A stretch of 43,233 bases of DNA, taken from positions 1-43,233 of the forward strand of contig NZ_CAKP01000046.1 in NCBI RefSeq assembly GCF_000297115.1, in the 5' to 3' direction. The position numbers were made by a program, and so were the translations under genes. The stretch is from Caloramator australicus RC3 (GTDB lineage: Bacteria > Bacillota > Clostridia > Clostridiales > Caloramatoraceae). Position 1 is the stretch's first letter; every line of letters begins with the position of its first letter. Under the pieces are notes generated by a model. The model was not told the DNA's origin. It worked only from the letters and a program-made list of their open reading frames with translations, and searched no databases. Below, piece by piece: positions 1-8,365 of this stretch.

Positions 1-369
1 AGTAAATATCTATATTCTCCGCTCTTTCTTTGATTTGTAGTATGTTCTTGAATATTCTATTCCTCCTAGGAGCGTAATAATACTTTTCTTGTCTTTTCTT
101 TCAACTATCCATTCCTTTTTTCTCTTATCATCTTCTTTAATCGCTTTATCTAATTCTTCTAAAAAGTCTTTTATTATATTCCTTCCAAGTTCATCAGTCG
201 ATTCTTTAACTACCTCAACAAGTTTTGTAAAATCCCATTCTTTTGACAGCATTTCTTCTACATTTTTTATTAATTTAGTAGTGAAATTTATTAAATGTTG
301 TTGTATAATATCATGTTGTATAATATTATTCAAAAGAGACACCCCCTTATTGATTTGTGTTTTTTCCAC
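1..369 (-). pseudogene. ISLre2-family (UPF0236) transposase, N-terminal part, frameshifted
   Basis: This is the N-terminal third of an ISLre2/UPF0236 transposase, recognised by its start (LNNIIQHDIIQQHL) and the segment RTYYKSKK. The frame closes at a TAG at 10-12, but shifting by one base near position 30 continues the family sequence as KSGEYRYL, so the gene carries a +1 frameshift or a sequencing error. A GTG at 367-369 opens the frame. The better start is TTG at 331-333, which has AAGGGGGTG seven bases upstream and yields the usual short N-terminus. The catalytic part lies outside the window. The family assignment is confident; whether the copy is active cannot be told. Confidence 0.75.
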
Positions 370-400
370 TTTTTATTTTACCACAGGGGTTGTCTCTTTT
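332..400 (-). repeat. Inverted repeat burying the transposase ribosome binding site
   Basis: On the transposase strand, AAAAGAGACAACCCC (400-386) can pair with GGGGTGTCTCTTTT (345-332), leaving one bulged A. The right arm contains the GGGGGTG ribosome binding site and abuts the TTG start. A transcript entering from outside the element would fold and hide the start, as is known for IS10 and IS50. A transcript starting between the arms would not. Confidence 0.6.
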
Positions 401-514
401 AAATTTTTTGTCCTTTTTCGTCCTACAATAATTTTACACTATGAAATATTTTAATAATGGATAATACATATAAAGACTAAATAAAATTAGGAGGTGAAGC
501 CTTTTAGGCGGGCT

Positions 515-1670
515 ATGAAGGAAATTAAACTACATGGAAACAGCATAATAATTGGGAAAGATTCACTAGAATATATTAAAGAACTGCAAATAAAAAGGGC
601 CTTTATTGTAACGGGTGGGAATTCGATGTTTAAAAATGGCGCTATTGATAGACTTACGAATATTTTAAGTGATGTAGATGCTGAATATGAATTGTTTTGC
701 AAAGTTAAAAAGAACCCATCAATAAATACAGTATTGGATGCTATAGAAAAAATGAAGGAATTTCAACCTGATACAGTAATAGGAATAGGTGGAGGCTCTC
801 CTATAGATGTTGCTAAAGCTGCTGCGGTATTTTATGAATATCCAGAACTTGATATAAAGAATCCTGATAATTTGATCCTTCCTAAAATGAGAGAAAAAGA
901 TAAGACTTATTGCAGTCCCATCAACATCAGGAACGGGAACTGAGGTTACAAGGGCATCGGTGTTAACTTATGATGATATGAATTTAAAAATAGGGTTAAA
1001 GTGTGATGCCTTTATACCTGATGTCGCTGTTTTAGATGCTGCTTTAACCCTTTCAATGCCCAAAAATATAGTAGCGGAAACTGGGATGGATGCCTTAACC
1101 CATGCAATTGAATGCTATATAAATAAAAATATAGATGAATTTACTGAAGTTTTAGCTGAAGGTGCGATAAAGGGCTTAATTAGATATTTGCCTTTATCCT
1201 ATGAATATGAAAATTATGAGTTTAGAGAGAAGGTTCACATATACAGCTCTATGGCAGGATGTGCCTTTTCAAATGTGGGGCTTGGGATGGCCCATGGAAT
1301 TTCCCACGCGTTAGGTGGCAGGTTCGACCTTTCCCATGGTCTTTTAAACGCTATTGCCCTTCCTTATGTGCTTTTGTTTAATTCAAGGGATGAAAAGGTA
1401 AAAGAAAGATTAAATAACATAAGCAGCATGATAGGCAATGATATAATAGAAGAGATAATAAAACTAAATAGAAAAATAGGCATCCCTTTATCGTTAAAGG
1501 ATGCTAGCCTTGATGAAGGAGAATTTTTAAATGAATTTGAATCATTATTAGAAAACTCTATGAAGGGGTCAACAAGGGTAAACCCTGTTAATGTTACCCT
1601 CGATGATATGAGAATAATCCTAAGGTCTATTTATTATGGCAAATTAGAGGATTTGAAAATCCAGTCATAG
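515..1670 (+). pseudogene. Iron-containing alcohol dehydrogenase, frameshifted at about 891-902
   Basis: This is a group III (Fe-dependent) alcohol dehydrogenase, which interconverts an alcohol and its aldehyde or ketone with NAD(P)H. The N-terminal half has the dinucleotide motif GIGGGSPIDVAKA. The C-terminal half has the metal-binding region: IPDVAVLD, GMDALTHAIE, GMAHGISHALGG and LSHGLLNAIALP. The halves are in different frames. Skipping one base in the run GAAAAAG near 893 restores the missing family motif LIAVPSTSGTGTEVTRA, so this is one gene of about 385 codons with a single-base insertion, real or from sequencing. The start at ATG 515 gives the usual N-terminus; AGGAGG at 489-494 is rather far upstream and an earlier GTG at 494 overlaps it. 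It overlaps the convergent M20 gene by 37 bases. Confidence 0.8.
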
Positions 1671-2761
1671 GCTGTAAGTGCAAGGGCACATGATGCTTTT
1701 ATCATCATGTCCTTTGCATAGTTTTTTATTGTAGCTTCTTTAAATTCTATGGTTCCATACCTTTCACCATTTTCACATATTCCAATATAAGGATGAACTG
1801 TAGGAATCCTATGACTTATAAGACCTATGTCTAAACTTAAAGCTGAAGACAACGGACCATGAATGTTTATTATGCCGCATTCCTTAAGATTATGGGAGGT
1901 AAGCTTTATAAGTTCAACATTTTTCTTAAAGGGCATATACTCTGATTCAACTTTATAATCAAAATCACAGGAGTATACTTTAGAAATAAATTTAGCACTT
2001 TCTATTATTTTATCCTTTATCTTTTCAAGAACCATCATATCGGTAGCCTTTACTCCAATTGTGCATTCTGATTTTTCAGGTATTATGAAGATATCTTGAT
2101 TGTCGCAGTTGATGACGTAATTTACAAGATGGGAATTAAATTCGCTTTTAAGATCCTGAATGATGTCTAAAAATTTAATTATAGGATTTAAAGATGATAT
2201 TCCTTCATTAGGATTAAGATTAAAACTTGCTCTTTTTCCAGCAAACTCAAATTTCATTATGCTCATGGCCATTGAGCCTACGCTTTCGTAAGTTTTTTCA
2301 CCTGGATGGGCACAAATTATTAAATCCAAGTCATCAAATATATGTCTATTTGATAAAGTAATTTTTAAGGGTAAAGATTCTTCCTTAGGAAGTCCATAGA
2401 TGATTATTTTAGAATCGATTTTATCTAGGACCCTTGTTAAGCCTAATGCACTGCCTATATTCATTACGCATTGAATATTATGACCATTTGTATATCCTTC
2501 CTTAAGGACTTCAAACTCGCAAAAAAAGCCTATTTTCTTGCTGCCATTTCCTATTTCCGCAATAAATGTGTTTTCTATTTGCTGAATATTATTGTTAATG
2601 AAAAAGCCATTTTCTTTTAAAAATGTTGTTAGAATATTAAAGGCTTTTTTTTCGTGATCTTTATCGATATTAATGTTATATAAATCATCTAAAAGTGCAT
2701 AAAGCTTCTCCTTTGAGCTTTCAATATAACCCTTTATTAGATTCCTTTCGATATTTGACAT
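1634..2761 (-). CDS. M20-family amidohydrolase (AbgB/aminoacylase-like)
   Basis: A 375-residue cytosolic protein of the M20 metallopeptidase/amidohydrolase family, closest in layout to the aminobenzoyl-glutamate hydrolase-like (AbgB) group, which hydrolyse N-acyl or N-aroyl amino acids. Visible landmarks are GHNIQCVMNIGSALG where M20 enzymes have the first metal motif, the acidic PKEES segment, a HPGEK segment before the dimerisation domain, and DIGLISHRIPTVHPYIGI near the end, which matches the C-terminal histidine motif of the AbgB group. The first motif is divergent, so metal binding is not certain and the substrate is unknown. The ATG at 2761 has AGGTGAAATT just upstream. It is convergent with, and overlaps, the dehydrogenase gene. 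Confidence 0.75.
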   Translation of the reverse strand: MSNIERNLIKGYIESSKEKLYALLDDLYNINIDKDHEKKAFNILTTFLKENGFFINNNIQQIENTFIAEIGNGSKKIGFFCEFEVLKEGYTNGHNIQCVMNIGSALGLTRVLDKIDSKIIIYGLPKEESLPLKITLSNRHIFDDLDLIICAHPGEKTYESVGSMAMSIMKFEFAGKRASFNLNPNEGISSLNPIIKFLDIIQDLKSEFNSHLVNYVINCDNQDIFIIPEKSECTIGVKATDMMVLEKIKDKIIESAKFISKVYSCDFDYKVESEYMPFKKNVELIKLTSHNLKECGIINIHGPLSSALSLDIGLISHRIPTVHPYIGICENGERYGTIEFKEATIKNYAKDMMIKASCALALTAYDWIFKSSNLP

Positions 2762-2814
2762 AATTTCACCTCAGGAATATTATTTACATTAATAAGAAAT
2801 ATATGCCTAAGATG

Positions 2815-2843
2815 TTCACAAGTTTAACGCAATATGATATATT
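2815..2843 (+). promoter_or_regulatory. Sigma-A type promoter of the decarboxylase-tmk operon
   Basis: TTCACA at 2815-2820 and TATATT at 2838-2843 are separated by 17 bases and lie 28 bases before the ATG of the decarboxylase. This is the only good promoter match seen upstream of the five-gene operon. Confidence 0.5.
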
Positions 2844-2870
2844 GAAAATAATAGAACTAAGGAGGTTTCT

Positions 2871-4298
2871 ATGGATACGCCGCTTATTAATGGTTTGTTA
2901 GAATATATTAATCAGAAGAATATTCCCTTTCATATGCCGGGGCATAAAAATAATGTTAATGAATTTAAAGAGCTAAAGATAATTCAGGAAAATATTTTTA
3001 ATATGGACCTTACTGAAGTTGAGGGAGTTGATAATCTCCACTCACCAGAGGGAATTATAAAGGATGCTCAGGAGAAACTTTCTAAATGTCTTAAGTCTAA
3101 GGAAAGCTTTATGCTTGTAAATGGAAGCACTTCAGGGATTTATAGCATGATTCTTGGCCTTACAAAACCTAAGGATAAAATTATAATTCAAAGAAATTGC
3201 CACAGATCGGTTTATTCAGCAGCTTTCTTGGGTGATTTAGAAGTTGAATATATAAATCCTTCGGTATTGAAGGATTTTAACATCCCGGTTTCAATAAACT
3301 TAGATGAAGCCTTTAAGGTTATAGAAAAAAATAAGGATGCAAAGGCTATAGTACTTACTTATCCTACATATTACGGAACGTGTTTGGATTTAAAAAGGCT
3401 AATAGAATATGCCCATAGGTTTAATATACTTGTTTTGGTGGATGAGGCCCACGGTGCTCATTTCCCCTTTAACTCTAAACTCCCTAAGAGTGCGATGGAA
3501 CTTGGTGCTGATGTTTCTGTCAATAGCTTTCACAAAACATTGCCATCTTTAACACAAACGGCTGTTTTAAATGTAAATCATGGAGTTGATTCAACAGGAA
3601 TAAAATATATGCTAAAAATCTTTCAATCTACGAGTCCTTCCTATATACTAATGTCTTCTATAGACGCTGCAAGAAGCATTATGGAGGGGGAAGGAGAAAG
3701 GCTTTTAGATGAGGTTATTGGATATATAGAAGATTTAAAAAGGGATATAAGGTATGTTGATGGCTTTAAGATTTTAGATGAAAATTATATCGAAAAAGCA
3801 AATATTTATGACATAGATAGAACCAGGATAGTGATAAATTCAAATTTAGGAGGGAAAACTTTAGAAAGCATTTTAAGAAGAGAACACAATATTCAAGTTG
3901 AAATGTCGGATCTTTACAACATAGTTCTTATTGGAAGCGTCGGAGATAAAAAGGAATTTTATGATAGTCTAAGGAAGGCATTGTTAAAGATAAAAGATAA
4001 ATTTCAAGGACACAAAAATACTGACTTTGCAAGCAAAAATCTTAACTATCAAAAAGTCCTATCCCTTAGGGATGCCTATTATATGCCTAAAAGACGGGTA
4101 AAGATTAAGGAGGCAAAGGGACTAATAAGCGGAGAGATGGTGGTGCCATATCCTCCTGGCATTCCAATATTAGTTCCGGGGGAAATTATAACTCAAGATA
4201 TAATAGATTTAATAGATGAGTATAAATCAAGCGGAATAACCTTAAACGGAATAGACGATGTAAATGGAGAATATATTTTAGTAGTAAACGGAGGGTAG
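2871..4298 (+). CDS. Orn/Lys/Arg decarboxylase family PLP enzyme (YaaO/SpeA-like)
   Basis: A 475-residue fold-type I PLP-dependent decarboxylase of the basic amino acid family (arginine, lysine or ornithine to the matching polyamine precursor). The N-terminus has FHMPGHK, the large domain has NGSTSGIYSMI, the PLP aspartate motif DEAHGAH (about 191-197), and the Schiff-base lysine in SVNSFHKTLPS (K222). The C-terminal domain carries PYPPGIPILVPGE, typical of the family. At 475 residues it is the short Bacillus type without the wing domain. It starts at ATG 2871 behind AGGAGG. It sits 3 bases before tmk, the same order as B. subtilis yaaO-tmk. Which amino acid it uses cannot be read from sequence. 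Confidence 0.88.
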   Translation: MDTPLINGLLEYINQKNIPFHMPGHKNNVNEFKELKIIQENIFNMDLTEVEGVDNLHSPEGIIKDAQEKLSKCLKSKESFMLVNGSTSGIYSMILGLTKPKDKIIIQRNCHRSVYSAAFLGDLEVEYINPSVLKDFNIPVSINLDEAFKVIEKNKDAKAIVLTYPTYYGTCLDLKRLIEYAHRFNILVLVDEAHGAHFPFNSKLPKSAMELGADVSVNSFHKTLPSLTQTAVLNVNHGVDSTGIKYMLKIFQSTSPSYILMSSIDAARSIMEGEGERLLDEVIGYIEDLKRDIRYVDGFKILDENYIEKANIYDIDRTRIVINSNLGGKTLESILRREHNIQVEMSDLYNIVLIGSVGDKKEFYDSLRKALLKIKDKFQGHKNTDFASKNLNYQKVLSLRDAYYMPKRRVKIKEAKGLISGEMVVPYPPGIPILVPGEIITQDIIDLIDEYKSSGITLNGIDDVNGEYILVVNGG

Positions 4299-4301
4299 TA
4301 A

Positions 4302-4973
4302 ATGGGAAAACTTATTATAATAGATGGAACAGATGGAAGCGGCAAAGCAACTCAAACCCAAAGGTTATTTGAAAGGCTAAGGGCGGAAGGAATAAGGGTT
4401 AAAAAAGTTGAGTTTCCAAACTATAAAAGTGAATCAAGTTCCTTAATTAAAATGTATCTTAATGGAGATTTTGGCAAAAATCCTGAGGATGTTAATCCCT
4501 ATGCGGCTTCATGCTTCTACGCTGTCGACAGATTTTCAAGCTACAAGATGGAATGGGAGGAGTTTTATAAAGCTGATGGAGTTATAATAGCAGATAGATA
4601 TGTAACATCCAATATGGTGCATCAGGCAGCAAAGATAAACGACTTAAAAGAAAAGGAATACTTTTTGGATTGGCTTTATGACCTTGAATATAATAAATTT
4701 AATCTTCCTAAGCCGGATCTTGTTATTTTCCTCGATGTTCCTCCGGATATAAGTTTAAGTTTAATTAAAGATAGACCGAGCAAGATGTCGGGGGACATTA
4801 AAAAGGACATACATGAAAAAAATTCAGAGTATATTTTAACATCCTATAAAAATGCTGTTTTTTGTGCTGAAAAATATGGCTGGAAGAAAATTCAATGCTA
4901 TAGAGACGGAAACTTAAGGACTATTGAGGATATACATGAGGATATTTATAAAGAAGTTAAAAAAATATTATAA
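4302..4973 (+). CDS. tmk: Thymidylate kinase
   Basis: A dTMP kinase, phosphorylating dTMP to dTDP with ATP for DNA synthesis. The P-loop is GTDGSGKAT (residues 9-17) and the DR motif is ADRYVTSN. At 223 residues it is slightly longer than the common 205-210-residue type. It carries alanine where many members have the second P-loop threonine; this fits the subgroup with GTDGSGKAT loops rather than damage. It lies 3 bases after the decarboxylase and 12 bases before darA, inside the decarboxylase-tmk-darA-holB-ricT operon. The start ATG follows GGAGGG. Confidence 0.93.
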   Translation: MGKLIIIDGTDGSGKATQTQRLFERLRAEGIRVKKVEFPNYKSESSSLIKMYLNGDFGKNPEDVNPYAASCFYAVDRFSSYKMEWEEFYKADGVIIADRYVTSNMVHQAAKINDLKEKEYFLDWLYDLEYNKFNLPKPDLVIFLDVPPDISLSLIKDRPSKMSGDIKKDIHEKNSEYILTSYKNAVFCAEKYGWKKIQCYRDGNLRTIEDIHEDIYKEVKKIL

Positions 4974-4985
4974 AGGGGTGTTATT

Positions 4986-5315
4986 ATGAAGCTTGTTATA
5001 GCGATAGTCCATGACGAGGATGCTTATGAGCTTGTTGATAATATAACGGAAAAAGGGTTTCAAGTTACAAAGCTTGCAACGACTGGGGGATTTTTAAAAT
5101 CAGGAAATACTACCCTTATGATAGGTGTTGAAAAGGAAAGGGTAGAGGAGGTTCTAGATATAATTAAAAATGTATGTAAGACTAGAAAAACTATCATTTC
5201 TGCTCCATCACCTGTAATGGGAACAGCTGGAGTTTTTGTTCCTAATCCTATGGAGGTTACAATAGGAGGGGCAACTGTATTTGTTTTAGATGTTGATAGA
5301 TTTGAAAAGTTTTAG
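4986..5315 (+). CDS. darA: Cyclic-di-AMP receptor protein DarA/PstA (YaaQ)
   Basis: A 109-residue PII-like protein. The family forms trimers that bind cyclic di-AMP; the downstream target is still unclear in most species. Recognised by MKLVIAIVHDEDAYEL, the flexible TTGGFLKSGNTTLMIG segment and the C-terminal GGATVFVLDVDRFEKF. Length and order next to tmk and holB match B. subtilis yaaQ. It starts at ATG 4986 behind AAAGGGGTG. Confidence 0.93.
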   Translation: MKLVIAIVHDEDAYELVDNITEKGFQVTKLATTGGFLKSGNTTLMIGVEKERVEEVLDIIKNVCKTRKTIISAPSPVMGTAGVFVPNPMEVTIGGATVFVLDVDRFEKF

Positions 5316-5327
5316 GAGTGATTTGGC

Positions 5328-6290
5328 TTGTTTGAAGTAGTTGGACAAAATAAACTTAAGGAGGTCTTTGATAAAATATTAAAATCCGGTTCCCTTGTAA
5401 ATTCTAATATTTTAAAGGGACCTGAGGGGATTGGAAAAAGAAATTTTGCTCTTTATATGGCAGCTAAAATATTATGTAAAACCAACGATGCCTGTGGAAT
5501 ATGTCCTTCATGCATTAAGATTAAGCATTTCAATCATCCTGATGTCATTATACTTTCAAAAAAGGATAAAACTATAGGTGTTGAAGACATAGAAGAAATT
5601 ATAGAAAGGATTCAGATAAAACCCTACGAAGGGGATAAAAAGGTGGTTATAATAGAAAACTTTGAAAATACTACTATTCAAGCTCAAAACAAATTTTTAA
5701 AGACTTTAGAGGAACCTGTAGAGGATACAATAATAATTCTTACAGCTAATCACTTAAATTCAGTTTTGGAAACTATAGTTTCAAGGTGCCAAATTTTTAG
5801 TTTAAATAGAGTAGATAGTGAAGAAATACAAAGATATTTGATTAAAAAGGGAGTAAACAGTGAAAAGGCAAGGGTTATAGCAAAGCTGAGCGATGGGATA
5901 GTAGGAATAGCTGAAAAATATTTAAATGAGGAATATTCTAATTTAAGAAGCGATGTAATAAAAATTGCTACTAAAATTACAAATATTGAGGGTTTGGAGA
6001 TGACGGAAATAGTAAGATTCTTTGATGATAAAAGGGATTATATTTATGAAATACTGGATATGCTAATAACATGGTTTAGGGATGTTTTGATGTATAAGAT
6101 TACTTACAATAAGGATGTTCTGATAAATGAAGATTATTTTGAAAGAATAATTGAAGAAAGCAAAATACTTTCTTATAATAAAATAAATGGGATAATTGAT
6201 ATAATCAAAAGAACAAAAGAAAAACTGAACTATTATTCAAATTATCAACTTACAATCGAAGCAATGCTTTTGAATATACAGGAGGTTTAA
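5328..6290 (+). CDS. holB: DNA polymerase III subunit delta'
   Basis: A clamp-loader subunit that works with tau/gamma and delta to load the beta sliding clamp. It has a P-loop-like GPEGIGKRNFA, a zinc module with four cysteines (CKTNDACGICPSC, about residues 49-62), the AAA+ Walker-B-like region and the arginine-finger SRCQIF. The 320-residue length is normal. The start is TTG at 5328 with AGGAGTGA 7 bases upstream; no ATG alternative keeps the conserved FEVVGQNKL start. It is 12 bases after darA and ends 1 base before ricT, so the two are coupled. Confidence 0.92.
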   Translation: MFEVVGQNKLKEVFDKILKSGSLVNSNILKGPEGIGKRNFALYMAAKILCKTNDACGICPSCIKIKHFNHPDVIILSKKDKTIGVEDIEEIIERIQIKPYEGDKKVVIIENFENTTIQAQNKFLKTLEEPVEDTIIILTANHLNSVLETIVSRCQIFSLNRVDSEEIQRYLIKKGVNSEKARVIAKLSDGIVGIAEKYLNEEYSNLRSDVIKIATKITNIEGLEMTEIVRFFDDKRDYIYEILDMLITWFRDVLMYKITYNKDVLINEDYFERIIEESKILSYNKINGIIDIIKRTKEKLNYYSNYQLTIEAMLLNIQEV

Positions 6291-6291
6291 T

Positions 6292-7194
6292 ATGGTAACA
6301 GTAGTAGGCGTAAGATTTAAAAGGGCCGGTAAAATATATTATTTTGATCCAGACAACTTAGACATAAATATAGGGGATTATGTTATTGTTGAAACAGCTC
6401 GTGGTCTTGAATACGGTGAGGTAGTTATCGGGAAAAGAGAAGTTCCTGAGGAGGATATTGTAGCTCCTTTAAAAAAGGTGTTGAGGGTTGCAACCGATGA
6501 GGATAAAATGAAACATTTAGAAAATAAAGCAAAGGAAGAGACCGCCTTTGATATATGTCTTAAAAAAATAGCTGAGCATGGTCTTCCTATGAAACTGATT
6601 GATGTAGAATATACCTTTGACAACAATAAAGTTATATTCTACTTTGTGGCAGAGGGAAGGGTTGATTTTAGAGAGCTTGTTAAGGACCTTGCTGCTATTT
6701 TTAGAACTAGAATTGAGTTAAGGCAAATTGGTGTAAGGGACCAGGCGAAGATGGTTGGAGGTCTTGGACCCTGTGGAAGACCTATGTGCTGTGCCCATTT
6801 TTTAGGGGAATTTGAACCTGTTTCAATCAAAATGGCAAAGGAGCAGAATTTATCATTAAATCCATCTAAGATATCAGGCGTTTGTGGAAGGCTTATGTGC
6901 TGTTTAAACTATGAACAGGAAACCTACGAAGAAATTCGCAAAAAAACTCCAACCATTGGTTCTATTGTAAGGACCCCTGATGGCGAAGGAGAAGTTGTAG
7001 AAAACAGCATCGTTCATGAAAGGGTTAAGGTTAAACTTAATAAGGAAAACGAGGTTGAAATAAAGGCGTATTCAATATATGATGTGGAACTTATTGAAGG
7101 AGAATATGAATTTAAAGAAATATCGGAGGAAGAATTGAAGCAGGAAATAGAAGAAATAGGAGAAGAGGGATTAAACGACCTTTTAGAAGAGTAA
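6292..7194 (+). CDS. ricT: PSP1-domain protein RicT (YaaT)
   Basis: A 300-residue PSP1-domain protein. In Bacillus the RicA-RicF-RicT complex binds 4Fe-4S clusters, controls RNase Y-dependent mRNA processing and promotes sporulation and competence. Two cysteine motifs are visible, CGRPMCCAHF and CGRLMCCLNY, about 38 residues apart, matching the cluster ligands. The C-terminus is acidic. It is the last gene of the operon: holB ends 1 base upstream, and the next gene has its own promoter. Confidence 0.93.
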   Translation: MVTVVGVRFKRAGKIYYFDPDNLDINIGDYVIVETARGLEYGEVVIGKREVPEEDIVAPLKKVLRVATDEDKMKHLENKAKEETAFDICLKKIAEHGLPMKLIDVEYTFDNNKVIFYFVAEGRVDFRELVKDLAAIFRTRIELRQIGVRDQAKMVGGLGPCGRPMCCAHFLGEFEPVSIKMAKEQNLSLNPSKISGVCGRLMCCLNYEQETYEEIRKKTPTIGSIVRTPDGEGEVVENSIVHERVKVKLNKENEVEIKAYSIYDVELIEGEYEFKEISEEELKQEIEEIGEEGLNDLLEE

Positions 7195-7203
7195 TTGGAA
7201 CAT

Positions 7204-7231
7204 TTGACATTTATTTTATTTGTGATAAAAT
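7204..7231 (+). promoter_or_regulatory. Sigma-A promoter of the small ferredoxin
   Basis: TTGACA at 7204-7209 and TAAAAT at 7226-7231, spaced 16, lie 30 bases before the ferredoxin ATG. This is among the best vegetative promoter matches in the window and suggests strong constitutive expression. Confidence 0.7.
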
Positions 7232-7239
7232 ATATTTGA

Positions 7240-7431
<192 letters not shown>

Positions 7432-7440
7432 TACATAAGA

Positions 7441-7469
7441 AAAGGCTGCTGATCTTCAGCAGCTTTTTT
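7441..7469 (+). terminator. Rho-independent terminator after the ferredoxin
   Basis: An 8-bp perfect stem GCTGCTGA/TCAGCAGC with a 3-base loop (7445-7463), extended by A/T pairs, is followed by six T. It begins 10 bases after the ferredoxin stop. Confidence 0.85.
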
Positions 7470-7592
7470 GTTGGCATAAAAAGGATTTCTAAAAAATTAC
7501 AAAAAATTTGTGTGTGATGCAAATAATATATATAATTATAAATAGCTATTATGTTAATAATAGTTAACAATTTTAAATAGGAGGATTTATTC

Positions 7593-8225
7593 ATGGTAGT
7601 CAACCAAGCATTAATTAAAAGCAATTCTGAACTAAAAGCTGCAGCAAGAGAGCAGTTAAAGGGAAATTGGGGAGTGGCAATATTAATTTGCGTAATAGCA
7701 GGACTTATAGGAAGCATTATTGGATTTATTCCTTATGTTGGACCGCTTTTAGGTATTATAATTTCTGGACCACTTGCCCTTGGGCTTGCTATAAGTTTTT
7801 TAAAATTAGCAAGAAGAGAACCACTTAAACTTGAAAATTTATTCGACGGCTTTAAAAATTTTAAAACGGCATTTTTAACTCAACTTCTTATTGCTATATT
7901 AATTTTTTTATGGACATTGCTTTTTATAATTCCAGGAATTATCGCTGGTTTCAATTATTCTATGGCTTTTTATATAATAAGTGATAATCCTGAAATCGGT
8001 GCAATGGAGGCCATAAGGAAAAGTAAAGAAATGATGCGTGGCTTTAGATGGAAGTTATTCTGCCTAAATCTTAGTTTCATAGGCTGGGTTCTTTTATGTG
8101 TTCTCACACTTGGTATCGGATTTTTATGGTTACAACCATATATGAATGCATCCTTTGCAAATTTTTATCAAAATTTAAAGGAAGTTTATGCAGATCAAAA
8201 GGAAAATAATATACCTCAAGAATAA
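7593..8225 (+). CDS. DUF975-family integral membrane protein
   Basis: A 210-residue polytopic membrane protein of the DUF975 family; function unknown. The N-terminal 25 residues are an amphipathic cytosolic stretch (NSELKAAAREQLKGNWG), followed by a helical hairpin around GLIGSIIGFIPYVG, a long hydrophobic segment LLIAILIFLWTLLFIIPG, the cytosolic loop EAIRKSKEMMRGFRWKLF typical of the family, and a last membrane pair. The tail is polar. The start ATG follows TAGGAGGA. It stands alone between two terminators. Confidence 0.8.
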   Translation: MVVNQALIKSNSELKAAAREQLKGNWGVAILICVIAGLIGSIIGFIPYVGPLLGIIISGPLALGLAISFLKLARREPLKLENLFDGFKNFKTAFLTQLLIAILIFLWTLLFIIPGIIAGFNYSMAFYIISDNPEIGAMEAIRKSKEMMRGFRWKLFCLNLSFIGWVLLCVLTLGIGFLWLQPYMNASFANFYQNLKEVYADQKENNIPQE

Positions 8226-8253
8226 GAAAATATGCCTACAGATGTAGAATGAT

Positions 8254-8290
8254 GGGTAGGTACAAAAGTATCTACCCTTAAATCTTTTTT
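8254..8290 (+). terminator. Rho-independent terminator after the DUF975 gene
   Basis: GGGTAGGTAC (8254-8263) pairs with GTATCTACCC (8268-8277) with one G-U pair, followed by T-rich sequence at 8284-8290. Confidence 0.65.
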
Positions 8291-8326
8291 ATAAGGAAAA
8301 GTATGCTTTTTTATTAGCTTTAAATA

Positions 8327-8335
8327 TGCTATAAT
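8327..8335 (+). promoter_or_regulatory. Extended -10 promoter of the GH31 gene
   Basis: TGCTATAAT forms an extended -10 element (TATAAT at 8330-8335) about 30 bases before the GH31 start. No clear -35 hexamer is seen, as is usual for extended -10 promoters. Confidence 0.5.
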
Positions 8336-8365
8336 GTATGAGTAATCGTTTGCATAAGGGGGATT

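Larger units (their letters stand above)
1..400 (-). mobile_element. 5' end of an ISLre2-type insertion sequence, cut by the window edge
   Basis: The left edge of the window lies inside an insertion sequence whose transposase reads leftwards out of the window. I see the transposase N-terminus and, just upstream, an inverted repeat at 332-345 and 386-400. The outer limit of the element is uncertain: the terminal inverted repeat may lie anywhere between about 386 and 440, and no target-site duplication can be checked because the other end is missing. Confidence 0.7.

Noticed and set aside
89-454. An open frame of 121 codons on the plus strand opposite the left transposase.
   Set aside because: It is the antisense of the transposase gene, with low-complexity Ser/Phe sequence and no ribosome binding site.
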